Positions 34,415-41,757 of a stretch of 64,000 nucleotides of DNA are shown in pieces. The stretch covers positions 102,887 through 166,886 of the forward strand of contig NZ_CAMJFM010000003.1 in the NCBI RefSeq assembly GCF_946404925.1. The letters run 5' to 3'. The stretch comes from an uncultured Prevotella sp. Lineage in GTDB: Bacteria > Bacteroidota > Bacteroidia > Bacteroidales > Bacteroidaceae. A program made the translations under genes and the position numbers. The notes beneath the pieces were generated by a model. The model searched no databases, was not told the origin of the DNA, and worked only from the letters and a program-made list of their open reading frames with translations. Numbering within the stretch: position 1 is the first letter of the stretch; every line of letters begins with the position of its first letter.

Positions 34415-34695
34415 TACTCAATAAGATTGTTACATATCTGTATAATGTAGGCTGGTTAGTATTGACCATTGGCGTTATATGTAAGGCGCTAGCTCGTCTT
34501 TCTGTTTTTAGTTTCATACATAAAAATGTGTTTATCTACATGACGGCTGTTGGCATTTTTATGATGGTGCCATCGTGGATATATAAGTTGTACCATTTCA
34601 ATACGTTTAGAAGTGAAAACAAGCAAAGACTGCTTACCTTCGCTTTGGTTACAGTTGGCGTTTTGATAATGATTTATATTGTGAGAGGCGTATGA
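34411..34695 (+). CDS. Predicted membrane protein
   Basis: 94 residues, three hydrophobic helices (VGWLVLTIGVICKAL, FIYMTAVGIFMMVPSWIY, LLTFALVTVGVLIMIYIV). Starts and ends with 4-bp overlaps to its neighbours, so it is translated with them. Function unknown. Confidence 0.65.
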   Translation: MILNKIVTYLYNVGWLVLTIGVICKALARLSVFSFIHKNVFIYMTAVGIFMMVPSWIYKLYHFNTFRSENKQRLLTFALVTVGVLIMIYIVRGV

Positions 34696-35897
34696 AGAAA
34701 CTATTATTCACCGTTGCCTTAGCCTGTTTAGGCATAGCCGCCCAACCCCAGAACATCAATGGAACTTGGAGTGGCGAACTGAATGCAGGCTTTCAGAAGA
34801 TTAAGGTTGTGCTGAATCTGAGCGACGATGGCAAGTGTACGCTCGATAGCCCAGACCAAGGTGCTTATGGCATAGCAGCCACAACAAACTTTGTTTCTGC
34901 TGATTCTGTCAACGTAAGCATTGCTTCGCTTAATGCATCTTATGCTGCCAAATTGCAGAATGGTGAGTTGAAAGGAACCTTCACTCAGAGGGGCTTTAAG
35001 CTGCCATTGAGTCTTAAGCCAAGCGAGAGAGTCGAATTGAAGCGCCCACAAACCCCACAACCACCATATCCATACGAGACAGAAGAAGTGACATTCCAAA
35101 ATGCCAAAGCAGGAGCTACACTTGCTGGCACACTAACCATACCTGCTGGTGGCGCAAAATGTGTGCTGCTGATGGTTACTGGTAGTGGTGCTCAAAATCG
35201 CGATGAAGAGGTGTTTGGTCACAAACCTTTTGCGGTGATAGCAGACAAATTAGCACGTGCTGGCATCGCCACTTTGCGATATGACGATAGAGCTACAGGA
35301 AAATCAGTTGGCGGTATGGATCCAAACGTAACCACACAGGATTTTGCTGATGATGCAGAAGCTGGTATCGAGTGGTTGCGTGCTCAGAAACGATTCAAGA
35401 AGGTTGGCCTCATTGGCCATAGCGAGGGTGGTACCATCGCCTTTATGTTGGCTTCGCAAAAGAAACTTGACTTCATTGTTTCGTTGGCAGGTACAAGTGT
35501 TAAGGGCGATAGTGTGCTATTGGCCCAAACCAAGGCCATGGCAGGAGCCCAAGTCAAGGACTTGACCATAGAGCAGTTCCGCCAGATGCCAGAGATGCAG
35601 AACCCATGGATTAAATGGTTCATCGACTACGACCCACAAGATGATATAGCTAAAATCAAGTGTCCAGTGATGGCCCTTAATGGTAGCAAAGACCTGCAGG
35701 TTATCGCCACTCAGAATCTACCTGCCTTGCGTCGCACCCTCCCCAATAACAAGCGCAACGTCATCAAGGAGTACGAAGGTCTCAACCATCTATTCCAACA
35801 TTGCACCACAGGCATGCCCACAGAATACGCCACCATCGAAGAGACCTTCTCAGAAGAGGTCATCAACGACATCATCGCTTGGATTAAGAAGTTGTAA
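34692..35897 (+). CDS. Exported alpha/beta hydrolase
   Basis: 401 residues. Signal peptide MKKLLFTVALACLGIAAQPQ, a small N-terminal domain (NGTWSGELNAGFQKIKVVLNL..., residues 22-105; common in Bacteroidetes hydrolases), then an alpha/beta-hydrolase fold with nucleophile GHSEGGTIAF (~243), Asp in NGSKDLQ (~335) and His in YEGLNHLFQH (~365). Substrate unknown; an esterase or serine aminopeptidase-like enzyme of the periplasm. Last gene of the SPFH operon, followed by a terminator that is also copy 1 of a repeat. Confidence 0.85.
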   Translation: MKKLLFTVALACLGIAAQPQNINGTWSGELNAGFQKIKVVLNLSDDGKCTLDSPDQGAYGIAATTNFVSADSVNVSIASLNASYAAKLQNGELKGTFTQRGFKLPLSLKPSERVELKRPQTPQPPYPYETEEVTFQNAKAGATLAGTLTIPAGGAKCVLLMVTGSGAQNRDEEVFGHKPFAVIADKLARAGIATLRYDDRATGKSVGGMDPNVTTQDFADDAEAGIEWLRAQKRFKKVGLIGHSEGGTIAFMLASQKKLDFIVSLAGTSVKGDSVLLAQTKAMAGAQVKDLTIEQFRQMPEMQNPWIKWFIDYDPQDDIAKIKCPVMALNGSKDLQVIATQNLPALRRTLPNNKRNVIKEYEGLNHLFQHCTTGMPTEYATIEETFSEEVINDIIAWIKKL

Positions 35898-35901
35898 TAC
35901 A

Positions 35902-35957
35902 AATCCCCATTGGCACAACAACCAATGGGGATTATGGTAATTTTAAAAAGGCTTTTT
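35902..35957 (+). terminator. Terminator and direct repeat copy 1
   Basis: Stem AATCCCCATTGG (35902-35913) / CCAATGGGGATT (35922-35933) with an 8-nt loop, followed by ATGGTAATTT, AAAAAGGC and a T-run. Nearly the same ~50 bp recurs in the same orientation at 41686-41740, on the other side of the accessory genes. Confidence 0.85.
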
Positions 35958-35963
35958 TCTTAT

Positions 35964-36000
35964 GTGCGCAGGATTTCTGCGTACCTAAGTCGTATTTTTG
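35964..36000 (+). promoter_or_regulatory. Dyad CGCAG-N5-CTGCG plus -7 box, promoter of the WYL gene
   Basis: CGCAG (35967-35971) and CTGCG (35977-35981) are perfect inverted 5-mers within a longer imperfect 8-bp dyad; TATTTTTG (35993-36000) follows after 11 bp. The dyad occupies the -33 region. The same arrangement, with the same 11-bp spacing, recurs at 40861-40902. Likely the binding site of the WYL regulator itself. Confidence 0.7.
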
Positions 36001-36047
36001 CCCCCCGATACGAAATAAAACGAACCAATAAACGTTATTGAATTAAT

Positions 36048-36962
36048 ATGAAAGATCTGTTTAAAAAGTACATGTGGATACTCGAGAAGCTCTACAGCAC
36101 GGGTGGAATCACATTTAAAGATATGGCTGAGGCATGGAAGGAATCTTCAATCAACGCTCAGAAGACAACCCTTGCCAAGCGTACATTCGATGATTATCGA
36201 AGGGCTGTCGAAGAGACGTTTGGCGTCAATATTATCTGCGATGCCTCGCGTGGCTACCAATACCGTATCGAAAATACCCGTTCGCTGTCTAATGACCATA
36301 TCAAACAGTGGTTGCTCAGTTCGTTTGCTGTCAACAACATTCTTCAGGATTCACGCAGCCTCGCTGAACGAATTGTCTACGAAGATATTCCCTCTGGCAA
36401 CGACTATTTGCTTGACGTGGTGAAGGCTATGCAGAAAGACAAAATGATTCGCGTTACATACGATAATTTCTTCGAGCATGGCGAGCAGCATCTTCTGATT
36501 GCACCTTACTGTGTGAAGGTGTTCCGTCAGCGATGGTATGTGGTTGGTAAAGCGCGAGGGCAGAATACCATTTGGCGTTGGGCCTTAGATCGCTTCGTTA
36601 ATATGGAGATTACTGAGCAGAAGTTCCGCTTGCCCAAAGACTTCTTTGCCGACCTTTATTTTCGCGATGCATTTGGTGTGATAGTGGATGATGACGAATG
36701 TTCAGTGGAGACTATCCGCTTGAAAGCCTATAGTGCTAATCATCGTGATGACTACTTGCGTCATCTGCCTCTGCATTCTTCGCAGCATGAGATAGAAAGA
36801 CAGAAAGACTACACCATCTTTTCCATTCGTCTTCGCCCATCCTACGATTTCTGCCAGGAACTGCTCTCTTATGGCGAGGAGGTTGAGGTGCTTTCGCCTC
36901 AATATGTGCGAGATTACATGGCAGAGCGCATACGTAAGATGACTGTGATATACAAAGATTAA
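36048..36962 (+). CDS. WYL domain-containing transcriptional regulator
   Basis: 304 residues. An N-terminal DNA-binding part (GGITFKDMAEAWKESSINAQ... RTFDDYRRAVEETFGVNI, residues 15-65) precedes a WYL domain (MIRVTYDNFFEHGEQHLLIAPYCVKVFRQRWYVVGKARG, ~130-170; the W-Y-V pattern) and a C-terminal WCX-like region (YDFCQELLSYGEEVEVLSPQYVRDYM). WYL proteins sense a ligand, often nucleic acid, and in several cases repress phage-defence operons through palindromes in the promoter. Its own promoter carries such a dyad. First gene of the AT-rich accessory region. Confidence 0.9.
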   Translation: MKDLFKKYMWILEKLYSTGGITFKDMAEAWKESSINAQKTTLAKRTFDDYRRAVEETFGVNIICDASRGYQYRIENTRSLSNDHIKQWLLSSFAVNNILQDSRSLAERIVYEDIPSGNDYLLDVVKAMQKDKMIRVTYDNFFEHGEQHLLIAPYCVKVFRQRWYVVGKARGQNTIWRWALDRFVNMEITEQKFRLPKDFFADLYFRDAFGVIVDDDECSVETIRLKAYSANHRDDYLRHLPLHSSQHEIERQKDYTIFSIRLRPSYDFCQELLSYGEEVEVLSPQYVRDYMAERIRKMTVIYKD

Positions 36963-36978
36963 AATAATCGCTAGAAAA

Positions 36979-37010
36979 TTTGGAGATATGGTTATTATTA
37001 CGTATTTTTG
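36979..37010 (+). promoter_or_regulatory. Promoter of the MNT/HEPN pair
   Basis: TTTG (36979-36982), 20-bp spacer, TATTTTTG (37003-37010), 23 bp before the ATG. It lacks the CGCAG dyad, so this operon is probably outside the WYL control. Confidence 0.75.
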
Positions 37011-37033
37011 CAGCGTAATTAATGTGAAGAGAT

Positions 37034-37327
37034 ATGTTGGTACTTCAAGATTGCATCAATAAATTGGCTGACTTCAAGGCTGCGTTTAGCCAGAAGTATG
37101 GCATCACTAAACTTGGTATCTTTGGCTCTGTAGCCAGAAAAGAGAATACTGAGGGTAGCGATATTGATATAGTCGTAGAGGTTGAGAAGCCCTCGCTGCA
37201 ATTGATGTACGAATTGAAGGAAGCACTGAAGGCATTGTTTGCCTGCGAGGTGGATCTTGTTAGATTCAGAGATTCACTCCGTCCGCTGTTTAAGTCGAAC
37301 ATATTAAAAGATGTTATTTATGTCTGA
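37034..37327 (+). CDS. MntA-like nucleotidyltransferase (antitoxin)
   Basis: 97 residues with the minimal nucleotidyltransferase motif FGSVARKENTEGSDIDIVVE: GS-x9-10-S-D-x-D, all three acidic positions present or substituted conservatively, plus a later VDLVRF. MNT proteins of this kind act as antitoxins by adding AMP residues to a partner HEPN toxin. The HEPN gene overlaps its 3' end by 8 bp. The pair sits between the WYL regulator and the membrane/nuclease genes. Confidence 0.88.
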   Translation: MLVLQDCINKLADFKAAFSQKYGITKLGIFGSVARKENTEGSDIDIVVEVEKPSLQLMYELKEALKALFACEVDLVRFRDSLRPLFKSNILKDVIYV

Positions 37328-37691
37328 TAATCAACTAACAATCCACGACAGGCTCGAAGATATTCTGGAGTCAATTAACCTTATCCAAGAATGGAGCGAG
37401 GGTCGTAAGACTGTTCAAGATTTCATGAGTTCATCTACTGGCGTGATGGCTTTTAATGCCTGCGTCATGCGATTCCAGGTTATTGGCGAACATGTTGGCA
37501 AATTGCTCAAGAGCGAAGAAAAACCATTGGATGCTTACCCTCAAATCCCCTGGCAAGCCATCTATGGACTTCGAAATATTATCTCTCACGAATATGCCAA
37601 TATTGACGAGGACATCATTGTCTCTGTGATAAATGATGACCTTGCTCCACTCAAAGAAGCTGTCGAGGAGATGTTGAAGAAATTGGTTTGA
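37320..37691 (+). CDS. HepT-like HEPN domain protein (toxin)
   Basis: About 123 residues from ATG at 37320 (MSDNQLTIHDRLEDILESINLIQEW). All-helical DUF86/HEPN fold; the RNase motif R-x4-H with following Y is seen as LRNIISHEYANID near residue 88. HepT-type toxins cleave or deplete RNA and are inactivated by MntA AMPylation near this Tyr. The frame overlaps mntA (ATGTCTGA). Short, co-translated and complete. Confidence 0.88.
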   Translation: MSDNQLTIHDRLEDILESINLIQEWSEGRKTVQDFMSSSTGVMAFNACVMRFQVIGEHVGKLLKSEEKPLDAYPQIPWQAIYGLRNIISHEYANIDEDIIVSVINDDLAPLKEAVEEMLKKLV

Positions 37692-37723
37692 TTATTATAT
37701 TCATTTTCTACATTCTTAAAGAT

Positions 37724-38425
37724 ATGATACATACAGATTTACTAGATGATTATATAATTAATCAAAGGCAAATAAGGCTACAAAAAAAATCACATAGAGT
37801 AAATAGTTTTTTGAGCAATATAGCTAAAAGAATTAACCTTCGTTTGCAATCTCTTACGATATTATTGGCTTGTGTTTCACTTATTTCTTTTATGTCTTGT
37901 TCATCTGATGATACGGATGAAATTGATAAGCGTAAGGAGTTTACACAAATTGTGGAGAATCGATCGGCCAAGGATCTACTCAATGACTTGTATGTTGGTA
38001 GCGATGGAGATATTCAATCATTAGCTCGTATGTTAAATGTAACACCATCCTCAATTGAACGATTAAGAAAAGGAGAAACTGAACCAACAGATAAGTTTGA
38101 TAAAAGAATAAAAGAAGTCGCAATATACTACTATTTACATGACCGCTCATACAGACAATTGCGTGCTTGTTTGAAAGACGCAAGGTGGTATGAATATCTT
38201 ATATGGTTTGTAATAGATAATCCAGGTTGGTTTATTTTTGATTTTATATTGTCTTTATGTATTTCCTTGATTATAGCTGAAGAATTTCCTTTACCTGCTA
38301 TTTTATGGGGTATTATGTTCATAGTTTATATTGTTGCAGCAGTATTATATTTTTGTGTAACGCCAGCAAAAATGGATGACAAGTATATAGATACAATTAA
38401 CCCAACAATAGAGGTGCTGATTTGA
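37724..38425 (+). CDS. Unknown membrane protein with helix-turn-helix-like segment
   Basis: About 233 residues if it starts at the ATG at 37724; the track start at 37688 overlaps hepT by 4 bp and is also possible. The first 35 residues are basic and soluble, followed by a hydrophobic stretch with a Cys-Ser end (LTILLACVSLISFMSCSSDD), which may be a lipoprotein-type or membrane anchor. Next comes LARMLNVTPSSIERLRKGE, which has the pattern of a helix-turn-helix. The C-terminal part has two TM helices (GWFIFDFILSLCISLIIAE, ILWGIMFIVYIVAAVLYF). I do not recognise the family. Low GC content; precedes the lipoprotein and WHH-nuclease genes by close spacing. Confidence 0.6.
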   Translation: MIHTDLLDDYIINQRQIRLQKKSHRVNSFLSNIAKRINLRLQSLTILLACVSLISFMSCSSDDTDEIDKRKEFTQIVENRSAKDLLNDLYVGSDGDIQSLARMLNVTPSSIERLRKGETEPTDKFDKRIKEVAIYYYLHDRSYRQLRACLKDARWYEYLIWFVIDNPGWFIFDFILSLCISLIIAEEFPLPAILWGIMFIVYIVAAVLYFCVTPAKMDDKYIDTINPTIEVLI

Positions 38426-38429
38426 ATAT

Positions 38430-39248
38430 ATGTACAAATGGCTTTTCATATTGGTTCTATTATTCCTTTATTCGTGCTCAGATGAAGAGGACGATAAGTT
38501 GCGTGAATCAATAAAAGAAGAGATAGCCATTTCAGCAACAGATTCTATTTCAACTAATAAGATTATTACTATTGAGCAATATAAAGATGTAGAATTAGCA
38601 TTTAATAAAAAGTATATTAAGGATTTGCGAAGTCTCATAGAAGGCAGTTTTGAAAAACAACTTGATTCTTTTGATGATGAAGAACTTGGCTTTTGGGCTA
38701 GTTATGGATATATGATTGATTACCTTTTCAAATCTGACCAAGAATGGGAAGATGAGATGTTATTAAAGAGTCAGAAATATTTTAGCACTCTCGATATTGA
38801 ACAAGATGCAAATTCTTTATTTGAAAGTTATGTTAATGAGATAAATAGGTTAAGATCAAGGTTTGTCGAATCAAATAATTATAGGAAGGTGCCACAATTT
38901 CAAAGCTTTAATCTCCCTGATAGACAAATAAACATAATGGGCCTTAAAAAACATGCAGAGAGAAATTTGATTATTGAAATAGGAGAAGAATTTCTAAGGT
39001 GGTTCTTAGTTGTAACTGTAGTTGCTTTCATTTCATTTGTCATCGGCTTGGCAAAACCACCTGTATGGATTGCGACGGTAATTATGTTTATTCTCTCATG
39101 TATATTAACTTATCGAAACGATAATAAATTACTTGATTCTTTAAGGGCCCAAGAATCATCTATCATAATAGATTATAACTCCATAAATAAGACACTTGAC
39201 GCTAATACTTCTGCATTTTATGAAATATCCGACAAAAGCAATATATAA
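38430..39248 (+). CDS. Unknown lipoprotein with C-terminal membrane helices
   Basis: 272 residues. Lipoprotein signal MYKWLFILVLLFLYSCSDEEDD, then a helical acidic domain (residues 25-190), two TM helices (FLRWFLVVTVVAFISFVIGLA; VWIATVIMFILSCILTY) and a short hydrophilic tail. No known family. It starts 4 bp after the preceding gene, and the next ORF starts inside its last 30 bp, so all three are one translational unit. A role as transporter or immunity partner of the downstream nuclease is speculation. Confidence 0.65.
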   Translation: MYKWLFILVLLFLYSCSDEEDDKLRESIKEEIAISATDSISTNKIITIEQYKDVELAFNKKYIKDLRSLIEGSFEKQLDSFDDEELGFWASYGYMIDYLFKSDQEWEDEMLLKSQKYFSTLDIEQDANSLFESYVNEINRLRSRFVESNNYRKVPQFQSFNLPDRQINIMGLKKHAERNLIIEIGEEFLRWFLVVTVVAFISFVIGLAKPPVWIATVIMFILSCILTYRNDNKLLDSLRAQESSIIIDYNSINKTLDANTSAFYEISDKSNI

Positions 39249-40836
39249 TATACTCCTCTTAGGAGTCATCATGTCTTTTAGCTCATGCAAGAAGATAATT
39301 AGATCATTTGGTGATGAAGCCACAGATAAAATCTCAACGTCAATAGGCAAAAGTACATCTAAGGATCTTTCGGAAAAGGCTTTGCGGAAGATGAATTGGG
39401 ACGACATCATTGATTTCGTAAAAAATGAAAATGCTCCTTTAGCAGAGAGCCTTGAGAATTTAGATAAAAAGACAAAGAAATCAATTTTGCAGGCCATTCA
39501 AGATGATGCTCGTTTCTTTAATTCACTTCGAACTCCTCAGTATAATCTAATAAATGATTTCAAATTGTTTACAAGCGAAGTACCCAAATTGGCAAATGAT
39601 GTTAGTTTTTTGAAAATGTTTGCCAATTCTAAGTACGAAGCTAAGCGATTCGGGTCGGTTGATTTGTTTGATCATGTGGTTCTAAGTGAGCAAAATGGGT
39701 TTGTTAATTTCGTAAGAAAAGATAATAAACAAGTTGTAGCTAAGTATAGAGATGGTATTATAGAATTGACTGATGAACTGACGAGAGGCTCCAAAATATC
39801 TGAAAAATCATTGCTTGGATATCAACTATTACCAAATAGTACATACAAATTCAGAGGAAAAGAAGGACTTCTTTATTTATTCAATGTTGATAATTATGGA
39901 AGGGTGTCTAGCGTCAAGGCTAATAATATATCTGTGAATGACATTTCAACCAATATTATTAATCGTAAATTTGATATATACCTTGGAGAAGATTGGGAAG
40001 CGAGTTTAAAACAACTAAGACAGGCTTCTCATGGTGATGATATAGAATTAAATATCGTCTATAAATACGTAGATAATGGAACAACTCCCAAATATGCAAA
40101 GGTAGAGGCGAAAATTCGTGGGAAAAGTCAATTTAAGAAAACATATGAGAATATTGATCAGACAACTGGAAGACAATTCTCAGTAGCTAGCAACAGCGAG
40201 ATTCTTCGCCTAAACTCTGCGGCTTCTAATTTATCTATTGATCACCAAGCGAAATTGTTGGAGGAGATGAACGCTGATGAGGGGTTGGCAAAATTGATAC
40301 ATGAAGATCCCGTTTTTAATATACATAGATGGATGTCAACAAGGAATCATGTAGACGAATCTATGATAAAGTTAACGTCAAACGGACGTGTTCCGCCCAA
40401 TGCTAGAACTTATGCAGGAAACGTCTATTATTTCAATCCTCACCTTAATTATGGGCTGAAAGCTAGGGTCGAAAGGGGATATAATTTTGTTTCTCTAAAA
40501 AAAGAAATCGGTCTTTCATACGACGATTTGATAAAATTGGATAAGTTGTATCCTGAAGGCGTACCTTTTACAAAAGAAGGATATCCAGATTTTACTAAGG
40601 TTGCATTTAAAGATAAAAATGGTAACCCGATGAGAATAAACATAGGAAAGCTATCTGGTGACAGTAAGAAAGATATAGATCGCGCCGAAACTCTGTTCAG
40701 ACAGCAAGGCTATGAATGGCGTGATGGTTATACATGGCATCACGAAGAGAATTCAACGGTCTTATTGAGAGTTCCAACAATTATTCATCAATTGGTGGAT
40801 CATGCTGGTGGTATGAGCACTTCGAAATTGAAATAA
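39220..40836 (+). CDS. Lipoprotein with C-terminal WHH-type HNH/Endo VII nuclease domain (toxin-like)
   Basis: About 538 residues from ATG at 39220, whose lipobox-like end (LLLGVIMSFSSCKK) suggests export and lipid anchoring. Residues ~30-160 are helical; ~210-330 (YKFRGKEGLLYLFNVDNYGRV ... EDWEASLKQL ... KVEAKIRGK) resemble the strand pattern of DNA/RNA non-specific endonuclease toxins but lack a GH catalytic motif. The C-terminal ~90 residues have the WHH toxin pattern: YPEGVPFTKEGYPDF, then GYTWHHEENSTVLLRVP and IHQLVDHAGG. WHH domains are metal-dependent nucleases of polymorphic toxins. Overlaps the previous gene by 29 bp. No known immunity gene is recognised. Confidence 0.8.
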   Translation: MKYPTKAIYNILLLGVIMSFSSCKKIIRSFGDEATDKISTSIGKSTSKDLSEKALRKMNWDDIIDFVKNENAPLAESLENLDKKTKKSILQAIQDDARFFNSLRTPQYNLINDFKLFTSEVPKLANDVSFLKMFANSKYEAKRFGSVDLFDHVVLSEQNGFVNFVRKDNKQVVAKYRDGIIELTDELTRGSKISEKSLLGYQLLPNSTYKFRGKEGLLYLFNVDNYGRVSSVKANNISVNDISTNIINRKFDIYLGEDWEASLKQLRQASHGDDIELNIVYKYVDNGTTPKYAKVEAKIRGKSQFKKTYENIDQTTGRQFSVASNSEILRLNSAASNLSIDHQAKLLEEMNADEGLAKLIHEDPVFNIHRWMSTRNHVDESMIKLTSNGRVPPNARTYAGNVYYFNPHLNYGLKARVERGYNFVSLKKEIGLSYDDLIKLDKLYPEGVPFTKEGYPDFTKVAFKDKNGNPMRINIGKLSGDSKKDIDRAETLFRQQGYEWRDGYTWHHEENSTVLLRVPTIIHQLVDHAGGMSTSKLK

Positions 40837-40860
40837 TCATTCTTCAAGGCGATAATTTTT

Positions 40861-40902
40861 ATCCGCTGCGCAGGTTTTCTGCGTAGCGGATGCTTATTTT
40901 TG
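40861..40902 (+). promoter_or_regulatory. Dyad CGCAG-N5-CTGCG plus -7 box, second WYL-type promoter
   Basis: Arms ATCCGCTGCGCAG (40861-40873) and CTGCGTAGCGGAT (40879-40891), 12 of 13 pairs matching, contain CGCAG-N5-CTGCG; TATTTTTG (40895-40902) begins 11 bp after it, as in the WYL promoter. The dyad lies 24 bp after the WHH gene's stop and may double as its terminator. Confidence 0.7.
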
Positions 40903-40946
40903 CAGCGATAATTCAAATTTTGTAGAATTTTAAAAGTGAAAAAAGT

Positions 40947-41282
40947 ATGGAACAGTTACATTCGTATTTGTGGACGGAAAGTATTCCTCTTGTGGGGGTG
41001 TTGGCATTTGTAGCAATGATGGAGATTGGAATACTTACATTTATTGTTGCAAAAAGATTTTTGAAATTTTCGATTCCGCGTTGGCTTTATAATCCATTTT
41101 TATTAGTCTTGCCATTGGGCTTAATAATTTATATTGCTAAAACTCCAATCGGTTGCACATTGCTGTTTGGTACGACAGTAGTCCTCTTTGCATTGTTCGT
41201 GATGATAGTCTATTTTTATGGCTCGTCTAAGAAATTCAATGCTTGGTTTAATAACGAGCAACAAGAATCAAATGCATGTTAG
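40947..41282 (+). CDS. Small membrane protein of unknown function
   Basis: 111 residues with three to four hydrophobic helices (VGVLAFVAMMEIGILTFIV, WLYNPFLLVLPLGLIIYIA, GCTLLFGTTVVLFALFVMIVYFY) and a polar tail. No family recognised. It is first in a two-gene unit under the second CGCAG dyad promoter, so likely co-regulated with the WYL gene. Its end overlaps the next gene by 11 bp. Confidence 0.6.
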   Translation: MEQLHSYLWTESIPLVGVLAFVAMMEIGILTFIVAKRFLKFSIPRWLYNPFLLVLPLGLIIYIAKTPIGCTLLFGTTVVLFALFVMIVYFYGSSKKFNAWFNNEQQESNAC

Positions 41283-41673
41283 CCATGAGCCATTGGGGAG
41301 CTCTTCTGTGTGGTGGGATATTTCTGGAGAAAAACGGAGTATTCATGATCTGATGTGTAAAGAGGGACTCCTCAGACTTAACAAACAGGAGGTAGAAGAA
41401 ATGCTATTAGGTAACTATCTCTTTGTGTCAGTTAGTGGAACTGGCGGGATAAATGAACGTATAACGAATGCATTAGGTAAGATCCCCAAAATATTATTCT
41501 CTAAGATGCTCATTCTTATCGAGTACCCTAAGGAGTGCGAGGTGTATATCACAGAGATAGAAATATTGAGAAAATGGTTCTGGTTCACAAGAACCATATC
41601 AATAGGTTTGGCATATCAGAACAAATGGAATTGGGGAGAAAACATCAGATTAAGAATTCTGGCTAGGATATAA
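41272..41673 (+). CDS. Hypothetical protein
   Basis: About 133 residues from ATG at 41272 (MHVSHEPLGSSSVWWDISGEKRSIHDLM); the track start lies well inside the upstream gene. Predicted soluble alpha/beta protein with LLGNYLFVSVSGTGG near 50 and a C-terminal WFWFTRTISIGLAYQNKWNWGE. No known domain. Translationally coupled to the small membrane protein before it. Whether the pair is an effector or an immunity unit for the WHH protein is unknown. Confidence 0.6.
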   Translation: MHVSHEPLGSSSVWWDISGEKRSIHDLMCKEGLLRLNKQEVEEMLLGNYLFVSVSGTGGINERITNALGKIPKILFSKMLILIEYPKECEVYITEIEILRKWFWFTRTISIGLAYQNKWNWGENIRLRILARI

Positions 41674-41685
41674 ACGGGAAGGTAT

Positions 41686-41757
41686 TCCCCATTGGCGCAA
41701 CAACCAATGGGGATTATGGTAATTTAAAAAGGGCTTTTTGTCCAAAGTTACTGTGTT
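41686..41757 (+). repeat. Direct repeat copy 2 (terminator) plus GTCCAAAGT repeat
   Basis: Stem CCCCATTGG/CCAATGGGG (41687-41695 / 41704-41712) is followed by ATGGTAATTTAAAAAGGG and CTTTTTGTCCAAAGTTACTG. The first ~50 bp repeat 35905-35957 almost exactly; the last ~30 bp repeat the elements at 43261 (inverted) and 43430 (direct). It also terminates transcription from both sides. Confidence 0.82.

Noticed and set aside
37034-37691. Abortive-infection or kinase-type toxin instead of MNT/HEPN
   Set aside because: The GS-x(n)-SDID motif and the R-x4-H motif with the overlapping gene order fit MntA/HepT directly.
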